Source: CAYSLC01 sp964431545 (lineage in GTDB: Bacteria > Desulfobacterota > Desulfobacteria > Desulfobacterales > JAABSP01). Taken from it: a DNA stretch of 9,140 nucleotides. Position numbers and translations under genes: made by a program. Of the stretch, positions 1-5,493 are shown in pieces. The stretch lies in contig CAYSLC010000210.1 in the NCBI GenBank assembly GCA_964431545.1, forward strand, positions 1-9,140, written 5' to 3'. How positions within the stretch are numbered: position 1 is the stretch's first letter; each line of letters starts with the position of its first letter. The notes beneath the pieces were generated by a model that worked only from the letters and a program-made list of their open reading frames with translations, was not told the origin of the DNA and did not search any database.

Positions 1-942
1 GTTCACGATCTGGTCATCATCGGCGGCGGGCCCGGAGGGCTCACCGCCGGCATCTACGCCATGCGGGCCGCCTTGGATACCGTGCTCATCGAGAAGGGCG
101 CCCCCGGCGGGCAGGTGGCCATGTCGGCGGAGGTGGAGAACTACCCCGGCTTCGAGAACATCGGCGGCGCAGAACTCTCCATGAAGTTCGCCGACCACGC
201 CAAGGCATATGGGCTGGAGGTCATCGGCAAAGAGGTGACCGCCGTGGAGCCGGGGCTCGAATACCACCAGGTCAAGACCGACGACGGGACCGTCTACAAT
301 ACCTACGCGGTGATCATCGGGACCGGCGGCAACCCCAAGCAGCTGGGGATCCCCGGCGAGTCGGAGTACTACGGCAAAGGGGTCTCCTACTGCGGCGTCT
401 GCGACGGCTTCTTCTTCCGGAACAAGAAGGTGGTGGTCATCGGCGGCGGGGATACGGCGGTGGAGGAGGCCCTCTACCTGGCCAAGCTGGCCGAGCAGGT
501 CTACCTGGTCCACCGGAGGGACGCCCTCCGGGCCGGGATGATCCTCCAGAAGCGGCTGGAAAAGGAGTGCAAGGTGGAGGTCCTCTGGAACACCGTGGTG
601 ACGGACATCAAGGCCACGGACGGCGAGGTCGACTCCGTCAACCTTAAGTCGACCCAGGACGGTTCCGAGCGGGAGCTGAAGGCGGACGGGGCCTTCATCT
701 TCATCGGGTTCCAGCCCAACAACGACCTGGTACCGGCCGGTATCAAGATGGACGCCGAGGGGTACGTGGTCACCAACGAGAAGTGCGAGACCGCCATCCC
801 CGGCATCTACGCCATCGGCGACCTGCGGCAGAAGTACGCCCGGCAGATCGTCATCTCCGCGGCGGACGGCTCCACGGCTGCGCTGGCCGCGGCGCACTAC
901 GTGGAGACCAAGAAGGAGGGCGCCGACACCTGTGTCCTTTGA
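1..942 (+). CDS. trxB: Thioredoxin reductase (NADPH, FAD flavoprotein), 5'-truncated by window edge
   Basis: The reading frame is open from base 1, so the start codon lies just outside the window; 313 residues are visible against a usual family length of about 305-320, so only a few residues are missing. The enzyme transfers electrons from NADPH through FAD and a redox disulfide to thioredoxin in the cytoplasm. Numbering from base 1, I see the FAD-binding GGGPGG at residues 8-13, the redox pair CGVC followed by DGFFF at 131-134, the NADPH-binding GGGDTA at 148-153, the NADPH-phosphate motif HRRDALRA at 171-178, and the C-terminal FAD signature GDLRQK at 273-278 followed by RQIVISAADG. HRRD favours NADPH rather than ferredoxin or NADH dependence (family knowledge). 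The active site is CGVC where CATC is the commonest form. The gene is co-directional with 989-1780 after 46 bases, with no obvious terminator between them. Confidence 0.96.
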   Translation, partial: VHDLVIIGGGPGGLTAGIYAMRAALDTVLIEKGAPGGQVAMSAEVENYPGFENIGGAELSMKFADHAKAYGLEVIGKEVTAVEPGLEYHQVKTDDGTVYNTYAVIIGTGGNPKQLGIPGESEYYGKGVSYCGVCDGFFFRNKKVVVIGGGDTAVEEALYLAKLAEQVYLVHRRDALRAGMILQKRLEKECKVEVLWNTVVTDIKATDGEVDSVNLKSTQDGSERELKADGAFIFIGFQPNNDLVPAGIKMDAEGYVVTNEKCETAIPGIYAIGDLRQKYARQIVISAADGSTAALAAAHYVETKKEGADTCVL

Positions 943-988
943 CCCGTCGCCCGGACGCGGCGCCACGGCGCCGGAACGCCCCTGATCG

Positions 989-1780
989 ATGCCCATGCCG
1001 GAGCTGATGATCCTTGTCAAGCTGGGGATCTCCGTGGCCTTCGTGGTCTCCCTGAGCCTGGTGGCCGAGCATGTGAGCCCCCGGGTGGCCGGGGTCCTCT
1101 CCGGATGCCCCCTGGGGGCCTCCATCGCCCTGTTCTTCTATGGGCTGGAGGTGGGGCCGGAGTTCGCCGCCGAAAGCGCCGTCTACACCACGGCCGGACT
1201 GACCGCCACCCAGGTCTTCGTCTTCGTCTACCACCGGACGACGCTGGATGTCCGGCGGGCCGGGGTGGCGATCTCGTCGGCGACGGCCCTGGCCGCCTAT
1301 TTCCTCGCGGCCTGGGGCCTCCACCTGTTCTCCTTCAACCGGGCCACGGCCTTGCTCGTCGCGGTCGGTTCGGTCTTCGGGTTCATGTACCTCTTCCGGT
1401 CCATCGAAAACAGCCGGATCACCGAGAAGATCCGACTGACCCGGCGGGTGATCCTGGCCCGGGCCGGCTTCGCCGCGATCATGATCCTGGTGATCACAGG
1501 CGCCGCCAAAATGGTGGGGACTCGCTGGGCCGGGCTCTTTTCCGCCTTTCCGGTGACGCTCTACCCGCTGATCCTCATCCTCCATCTCACCTACGGGGTG
1601 GAGCACGTCCATACGATCATCCGGAACTTCCCAAGGGGTCTGGGCGCCCTGATCACCTACTCCATGACGGTCTCCCTGGTCTATCCGAGATGGGGGATCG
1701 GCCTGGGGACGGTGGTCTCCTTTGCGGCGGCGTTTCTCTACCTGGTTCTCTACTCCACCTTTTCAGGAGGCATGCGGTGA
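989..1780 (+). CDS. Polytopic inner-membrane protein with two homologous halves, GlpM/DUF3147-like (function unknown)
   Basis: This 263-residue protein is very hydrophobic, with about 8-9 predicted membrane segments (roughly residues 6-29, 33-56, 62-83, 92-116, 120-136, 155-175, 180-202, 216-232 and 236-257). Residues 8-41 and 155-188 align without gaps over 34 positions with about 10 identities, including a shared R..AG..S..P pattern (R32/R179, A34-G35/A181-G182, P41/P188), so the protein looks like an ancient duplication. The AGL..xFP pattern recalls small GlpM-type membrane proteins; that family link is inference from memory. An in-frame TGA at 983-985 limits the start to 989, 995 or 1007. 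No convincing Shine-Dalgarno precedes any of them, so 989 is only the longest choice. Its stop TGA shares its last base with the ATG of the next gene, which implies translational coupling. The role is unknown; transport or permease-like activity is possible but not shown. Confidence 0.82.
   Translation: MPMPELMILVKLGISVAFVVSLSLVAEHVSPRVAGVLSGCPLGASIALFFYGLEVGPEFAAESAVYTTAGLTATQVFVFVYHRTTLDVRRAGVAISSATALAAYFLAAWGLHLFSFNRATALLVAVGSVFGFMYLFRSIENSRITEKIRLTRRVILARAGFAAIMILVITGAAKMVGTRWAGLFSAFPVTLYPLILILHLTYGVEHVHTIIRNFPRGLGALITYSMTVSLVYPRWGIGLGTVVSFAAAFLYLVLYSTFSGGMR
1765..1770 (+). promoter_or_regulatory. Ribosome binding site for the overlapping small membrane protein gene
   Basis: AGGAGG lies inside the 3' end of the upstream membrane-protein gene, 9 bases before the ATG at 1780. 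It picks that ATG as the start and supports the small protein as a real gene rather than a shadow frame. Confidence 0.75.
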
Positions 1781-2112
1781 TGAAAAAATCCTTCGATCCC
1801 AAGCGATGGGAGAAGATCCGGGCCAAAGGACGGACCCGGTATGTTCTGGTCCGGGGCATCCTCGGCTTCGGGCTCATTTTCGCGGTGGCGGCGGCCCTGG
1901 TGGAGCCGCTCATCGGCATGGCGGCCTGGGGGAGGGCCTATACCCCCAACGTGGGGGTGCGGCTGATCCAGTGGCCCGTGGCCGGGATCTTCTTCGGACT
2001 CCTCATGGGAATCATGACCTGGGCCGGCGGGGAGCGGGAGTACGAGAAGTACCTGGAGGAGCGGGCCAGACAGGCCAAGCGGCGGCGGAAGAAGGCGAAG
2101 AACAAGAAGTAA
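1780..2112 (+). CDS. Small two-helix membrane protein with a lysine/arginine-rich tail, unknown function
   Basis: A 110-residue protein that I do not recognise. The N-terminus is basic (MKKSFDPKRWEKIRAKGRTR), followed by two hydrophobic segments at about residues 22-46 and 64-83, then a charged, probably helical cytoplasmic tail (about 84-110) that ends in a dense run of K and R. By the positive-inside rule both ends should be cytoplasmic. The ATG shares one base with the TGA of the preceding gene (TGATG arrangement) and has AGGAGG at 9 bases, so it is very probably co-translated with it. The frame runs open further upstream inside the neighbour, but that part has no membrane-protein character and is a shadow. 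The dctP gene follows after 30 bases. It may be an accessory subunit of the upstream membrane protein, but nothing in the sequence shows this directly. The K/R-rich tail could also bind acidic lipid or nucleic acid. Confidence 0.85.
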   Translation: MKKSFDPKRWEKIRAKGRTRYVLVRGILGFGLIFAVAAALVEPLIGMAAWGRAYTPNVGVRLIQWPVAGIFFGLLMGIMTWAGGEREYEKYLEERARQAKRRRKKAKNKK

Positions 2113-2142
2113 CCCGAAACCCAAAAAAGGAGGAGAGGGATC

Positions 2143-3225
2143 ATGGAAAAGAGATTCGGAAACGGCCGGAAATGGATGGGATGGTTGGCTTTGCTGACGG
2201 CGGTCTGCCTGGCGGGGGCGGTCCCGGCCGGCGCGGAATCGTTCAAGAAAGAGTACAAGATGACGGTCAACGTGGGGCCCAACTTCTACTGGGGCATGGG
2301 CGCCACCAAGTTCGCGGAGCTGGTCAGGGAGAAGACCGGCGGAAAGATCAACATCAAGCCGTACTTCGGCAGCTCCCTGCTGAAGGGGGCCCAGCTCAAG
2401 TCGCCCCAGATGGTCTCCGCCGGGGTCATCGACTGCGCCTACGAATCGACCATCAATGCGTCTCCGGTGATCCCCGAGATGAACATCTTTTCGCTCCCCT
2501 TCTTCATCAACACCTTCGAGAACCTCGACGCGCTCGAAGAGGGCGAGGTGGGAAAGATCCTCTTCGAGGCCATGGACAAGAAGGGGCTGGTGGGCCTGGC
2601 CTGGGCCGAGAACGGCTTCCGGCAGCTCACCAACAGCAAGAAGGCGGTCCAAACCCCGGAGGACCTCAAGGGGATGCGGATCCGCGTGGTGGGCAGCCCC
2701 ATCTTTGTCGACACCTTCCGGCAGCTGGGGGCCGATCCGGTCAACATGAACTGGGGCGACGCCCAGACCGCCTTCCAGCAGGGGGTGGTGGACGGCCAGG
2801 AGAACCCGGTGGGGGTGCTGATCCCCGTCCAGATCTGGCAGTACCACGACCACGTCACCATGTGGAACTACCTGGTCGACCCGGTGATCGTCTACTGGGG
2901 CAAGAAGCAGTGGGCGTCGTTCCCCGGGGAGATCCAAAAGGCCATCCAGGAGGCGGCGGTGGAGTCGGCCCGGTTTGAAAAGGCGCTGTGCCGGGCCGGG
3001 CTCGACGGCGGCGAGTCCCTGAAGATCCTCAAGGAGGAGTTCGGCTTCGCCATGGAGGTCCCCGACCCGGTCAAGCACATGGAGGGCAAGGGGATGACGG
3101 TCACCTTCCTCACCGAGGAACAGCGGCAGGCCTTCGAGGATGCCACCGCCCCCATCTACGAGGAGTGGATCCCCAAGATCGGCGAGGATCTCTACCAGAA
3201 GGCCAAGGCGGCCATGGGCCGGTAG
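2143..3225 (+). CDS. dctP: TRAP transporter periplasmic substrate-binding protein, DctP family
   Basis: This 360-residue protein begins with a Sec signal peptide: basic MEKRFGNGRK, a hydrophobic core at about residues 12-27, and a probable signal-peptidase I cut after AGA at residue 31. The mature part is a DctP-type extracytoplasmic solute receptor of usual length. It shows the typical ELVREKTGGKINIK segment (60-72), GSSLLKG (76-82), the conserved arginine region DLKGMRIRV (174-182; R181 is at the position that usually salt-bridges a substrate carboxylate), and the DGQENP signature (218-222), whose Asn is also a usual ligand contact. It captures a solute, normally an organic acid anion, in the periplasm and hands it to the DctQ/DctM membrane subunits. 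A strong Shine-Dalgarno (AGGAGG, 2128-2133) lies 9 bases before the ATG, one of the best in the window. The ligand cannot be assigned by eye; a C4-dicarboxylate label would be only conventional. Confidence 0.95.
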   Translation: MEKRFGNGRKWMGWLALLTAVCLAGAVPAGAESFKKEYKMTVNVGPNFYWGMGATKFAELVREKTGGKINIKPYFGSSLLKGAQLKSPQMVSAGVIDCAYESTINASPVIPEMNIFSLPFFINTFENLDALEEGEVGKILFEAMDKKGLVGLAWAENGFRQLTNSKKAVQTPEDLKGMRIRVVGSPIFVDTFRQLGADPVNMNWGDAQTAFQQGVVDGQENPVGVLIPVQIWQYHDHVTMWNYLVDPVIVYWGKKQWASFPGEIQKAIQEAAVESARFEKALCRAGLDGGESLKILKEEFGFAMEVPDPVKHMEGKGMTVTFLTEEQRQAFEDATAPIYEEWIPKIGEDLYQKAKAAMGR

Positions 3226-3241
3226 GAAATCCCCCCCAACG

Positions 3242-3297
3242 CCATCGCGGCGGTCGCCGGCGTCGCCCGGGAACGGTCGGCGGCCGTCCGGCGATGG
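3242..3297 (+). other. Intercistronic hairpin between dctP and dctQ
   Basis: The 94-base gap between the binding-protein stop and the dctQ start holds an imperfect inverted repeat. The arms 3242-3259 and 3278-3297 form 18 base pairs (7 + 2 + 9, one G-U), interrupted by single-base bulges at 3290 and 3287, around an 18-base loop. It is not followed by a T run, so it does not look like an intrinsic terminator. Stable hairpins just after the binding-protein gene are known in transporter operons (for example the malE-malF REP sequences), where they protect the upstream mRNA from 3' exonucleases and raise binding protein relative to permease. That role here is inference. Confidence 0.6.
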
Positions 3298-3306
3298 TCC
3301 CCTTCC

Positions 3307-3312
3307 AAGGAG
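3307..3312 (+). promoter_or_regulatory. Ribosome binding site fixing the dctQ start
   Basis: AAGGAG sits 7 bases before the ATG at 3320. The frame is open further upstream to 3140 inside dctP, but only this internal ATG has a ribosome site and gives a DctQ protein of normal length. Confidence 0.75.
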
Positions 3313-3319
3313 TTCCCCC

Positions 3320-3802
3320 ATGGATGCACCCAAACCGCCCATTCGGCTCGACCACTGGATCGCGGCGATCCTGCTCTTCGCCATGGCGGCCATCGCCTTC
3401 GTCAACGTCCTGAGCCGGTACCTCTTCCACTTCTCCTTCGCCGCCACCGAGGAGATCACCATCAACCTTTTCGTCTGGCTCACGGTGGTGGGGACCGGCA
3501 TCGCCTTTGAGCGGGGCGGGCAGCTGGGGATGGTCACCCTCTACAACCGCTTTCCGAGGCGGTTCAAGAAGGGGGTGATCCTCTTGAGCGCCTCCCTGAG
3601 CGCCGCGTTGTTTATCCTGGTGGACATCTTCATGATCCAGGCCATCCACATGGAGGTGACGCTTTTCCAGGCCACGTCGGCGGCCCTGGGGATCCCCGTC
3701 TGGATCTACTACGCCGGGGTGCCCGTCTTTTCGGTCTTCGTCTTCCGAGGGGTCTCTCGGGATGCCTCGTCGCGGCTGCGCCGGCTGGAAGGGGAGGGGT
3801 AG
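3320..3802 (+). CDS. dctQ: TRAP transporter small membrane subunit, DctQ family
   Basis: A 160-residue protein with four membrane segments (about residues 13-35, 47-64, 84-108 and 122-143), the usual DctQ topology and length. The first helix ends in the family signature NVLSRYLF (29-36), followed by the conserved EE pair (44-45) at the start of the second helix. A basic loop (NRFPRRFKK, 76-84) precedes helix three, and the tail is short and charged. DctQ forms a membrane complex with DctM and helps dock the loaded binding protein. The longer open frame from 3140 is rejected because its extra 60 residues are Pro/Ser/Arg-rich shadow sequence overlapping dctP. The stop is three bases before the dctM start, so the two subunits are translationally linked. 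Confidence 0.94.
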   Translation: MDAPKPPIRLDHWIAAILLFAMAAIAFVNVLSRYLFHFSFAATEEITINLFVWLTVVGTGIAFERGGQLGMVTLYNRFPRRFKKGVILLSASLSAALFILVDIFMIQAIHMEVTLFQATSAALGIPVWIYYAGVPVFSVFVFRGVSRDASSRLRRLEGEG

Positions 3803-3805
3803 CGG

Positions 3806-5095
3806 GTGGAGATCGCCGTCATCTCCCTGCTCTTTTTGACCCTCATGGCCCTGGGGGTCCCCATCGGGACGGCCCTGGGGGTCTCCGCGGTCATCACGGT
3901 CCATCAGTTCGACCTGGGGATCGGGATGCTCGGCGTCAACTTTTCGTCGGGGATCGCGTCATTTCCCCTGCTGGCCATCCCCTTCTTCGTCCTGGCCGGG
4001 GTGATCCTCCAGCGGGCCGGGCTGGCGGCGACCATCGCCCGGTTCTTCGAGCTGCTGGTGGGCCGGGCGGTGGGGGGGCTCTCCATGGTGGCCGCCTTCA
4101 CGTGTATGTTCTGGGGCGCTTTGTCCGGATCGGGGCCGGCCACCACCGCCGCCGTGGGGCTGATCCTGCTCCAGCCCATGGTCAGGCACGGCTACGACAA
4201 GAACTTCGCCGGGGCCCTCATCGCCAACGCCTCGGACCTCTCCATCATCATCCCCCCCAGCATCGCCTTCATCATCTACGGGAATATCACCAGCGTCTCG
4301 GTGAGCGCCCTCTTCGTGGCGGGCATCATCCCGGGGCTCCTCACCGGCGCGGCCACGGCCCTGGTGGCCTACCTGATCTCCAGAAGGCGGGGGTACCGGG
4401 GGACCCGGACCCGCGGCGAGGTACGCGAGATCGCTGCCGCCCTCAAGGACGCCATCTGGGCGATCCTCTCGCCGGTGATCATCCTGGGGGGCATCTACGC
4501 CGGGATCTTCACCCCCACCGAGGCGGCGGTGGTGGCGGTCTTCTACAGCCTCTTCGTGGCGGTCTTCATCTACCGGTCGCTGACCTTCCGGGGGTTCATC
4601 GAGGTGCTGGCGGATGCCGCCGTCACCTCATCGGTGATCATGTTCATCGTGGTCTTCGCCGGGATCTTCACCTGGGCCACCTCGGTGATCGGGGTGGTGG
4701 ACGCCGCGGCCAACTTCATCGTCCGGATCTCCCCCAACGCGGTGGTGATGATCATCCTGGTCAACCTCCTTCTTCTGGGGTTGGGGATGATCCTCGACGC
4801 CATCTCCATCTCCTACCTGATCATGCCGATCCTCATGCCGGTGCTGGCCGCCTTCGGCATCGATCCCCTCTGGTACGGGGTGATCTTCATTTCGGCCCTG
4901 GCCATCGGACAGGCCACGCCGCCGGTGGGGGTCAACCTCTTCACCGCCGCCAACCTGATCCGGGGCGACATCGACGCCGTGGCCAAGGAGGCGATCCCCT
5001 TCGTGATCATGGACGTGGTGGTCCTGATCATCCTGTCGCTGATCCCGGCGCTGTCGTTGTATCTGCCGGTGGCGGCGGGGTTGTATCGGCCGTGA
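3806..5095 (+). CDS. dctM: TRAP transporter large permease subunit, DctM family
   Basis: A 429-residue protein, the normal DctM length, rich in membrane helices throughout. Family landmarks are the N-terminal ALGVPIGTALG (15-25), the re-entrant hairpin SGSGPATTAAVG (107-118), IIIPPSIAFIIYG (147-159), the middle signature FTPTEAAVVA (235-244), and near the end IGQATPPVGVNLF (367-379). In solved SiaQM structures the equivalent hairpins carry the Na+ sites and substrate site, so this subunit should drive Na+-coupled uptake across the inner membrane. The start is GTG, with a GGAGG site at 3793-3797 in the end of dctQ, 8 bases upstream, and the N-terminus begins exactly where family members do. 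With 2143-3225 and 3320-3802 it completes a P-Q-M TRAP system. No strong intrinsic terminator follows directly; the nearest strong hairpin is at 5452-5478. Confidence 0.96.
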   Translation: MEIAVISLLFLTLMALGVPIGTALGVSAVITVHQFDLGIGMLGVNFSSGIASFPLLAIPFFVLAGVILQRAGLAATIARFFELLVGRAVGGLSMVAAFTCMFWGALSGSGPATTAAVGLILLQPMVRHGYDKNFAGALIANASDLSIIIPPSIAFIIYGNITSVSVSALFVAGIIPGLLTGAATALVAYLISRRRGYRGTRTRGEVREIAAALKDAIWAILSPVIILGGIYAGIFTPTEAAVVAVFYSLFVAVFIYRSLTFRGFIEVLADAAVTSSVIMFIVVFAGIFTWATSVIGVVDAAANFIVRISPNAVVMIILVNLLLLGLGMILDAISISYLIMPILMPVLAAFGIDPLWYGVIFISALAIGQATPPVGVNLFTAANLIRGDIDAVAKEAIPFVIMDVVVLIILSLIPALSLYLPVAAGLYRP

Positions 5096-5343
5096 TGGAG
5101 AGAAGGTCCTCGCACAAGCAAACCCGTTGAGGTACCATGGGAATACGGCTGAATCTTATTGCAATCCTCCCATAGCCGCTGGAGTTGATACGCTGCTCTG
5201 TAGGAACACTCATCTGGGGCGATTGTCGGTGTCATAAGGGGATAGACATCTCCTCTATTAAACGGGTGCGGTGGGAGGCCCTCCTTTTCTTTCACCACTT
5301 TCGTCATGTCTGAGATTCCTTGAAACACCTTCAATGACTTCAT
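5096..5343 (-). pseudogene. Possible gene remnant, unrecognised (N-terminal 82 residues)
   Basis: On the minus strand an ATG at 5343-5341 is preceded by GGAG at a plausible spacing (TTGGAGAAAAATGC before the ATG) and opens a frame beginning MKSLKVFQGISDMTKVVKEK. The roughly 82 residues outside dctM have balanced composition, with K, E, D, Y, W and C, unlike the Arg/Gly/Pro-rich shadow frames elsewhere in this window. The frame then runs on into the 3' end of dctM, where it is antisense shadow, so any real gene has lost its own 3' end. I do not recognise a family. It could be the debris of a mobile-element gene, a small real gene with misjudged limits, or chance. A second minus-strand frame over 5213-5028 also stays open, which lowers the weight of openness alone. 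Confidence 0.22.
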
Positions 5344-5376
5344 GCATTTTTCTCCAATTCCGGCAATTGCCACGAA

Positions 5377-5421
5377 AAATCCAAATCAGGTGAAAAACGG
5401 CTCACCACTGCATTTGGATTT
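5377..5421. repeat. Hairpin / inverted repeat in the convergent gap
   Basis: AAATCCAAAT (5377-5386) is the exact reverse complement of ATTTGGATTT (5412-5421). Inside, GGTGA (5389-5393) pairs with TCACC (5402-5406) around an 8-base loop. No clear T run follows on either strand. The role is unknown; it could be a weak terminator structure or the end of a small inserted element. Confidence 0.5.
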
Positions 5422-5451
5422 AAATAACCTGTTCGGCTGGTTCAATGGAAT

Positions 5452-5478
5452 GGTGGGCGCAAAAAAACCGCGCCCACC
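5452..5478. terminator. GC-rich hairpin with A7 loop, probable terminator for convergent transcripts or dispersed palindrome
   Basis: GGTGGGCGC (5452-5460) and GCGCCCACC (5470-5478) form a perfect 9-bp stem around the loop AAAAAAACC. On the minus strand it lies 15 bases after the stop of the repeat protein, where a 3' terminator would be expected. On the plus strand it is followed by CTACCTTTTCC, a weak pyrimidine tail, so it may serve both directions. A canonical long U tract is missing on both strands; on the minus strand the seven Ts are in the loop. The GGGTGGGC...GCCCACC form resembles short palindromes found in many copies in some bacterial genomes, so a REP-like repeat is an alternative. 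Confidence 0.55.
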
Positions 5479-5493
5479 CTACCTTTTCCGGCA

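Larger units (their letters stand above)
5096..5493. other. Convergent intergenic island, relatively AT-rich
   Basis: About 400 bases separate the stops of dctM (+) and the giant repeat protein (-). The base composition is clearly less GC-rich than either flanking gene, with runs such as TTTAAATAA near 5420. The parts I can describe are a minus-strand open stretch (5096-5343), a perfect 10-bp palindrome GGCAATTGCC at 5362-5371, a hairpin at 5377-5421 and a GC-rich hairpin at 5452-5478. I see no tRNA, no complete insertion sequence and no clear promoter. The composition change hints at inserted or decayed sequence. Confidence 0.6.

Noticed and set aside
959..972. GGCGCC-AC-GGCGCC after trxB as a terminator
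   Set aside because: The loop would be only two bases and no T run follows. It is better seen as chance symmetry in GC-rich sequence.
1722..2978. Plus-strand open frames out of phase with dctP and with the small membrane protein
   Set aside because: They are Gly/Arg/Pro-rich with no motifs, while the accepted frames encode clear family signatures, a signal peptide and ribosome sites.
1750..3537. 595-codon minus-strand open frame under the TRAP genes
   Set aside because: Its His/Asp/Arg/Leu-rich composition is typical of antisense to GC-rich coding DNA, and it overlaps well-supported genes on the other strand.
5137..5179. Interleaved ATGGGA/TCCCAT and CGGCT/AGCCG pairs suggesting a pseudoknot
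   Set aside because: The stems are only 5-6 bp with long loops and no gene context for a regulatory RNA. Chance is more likely.
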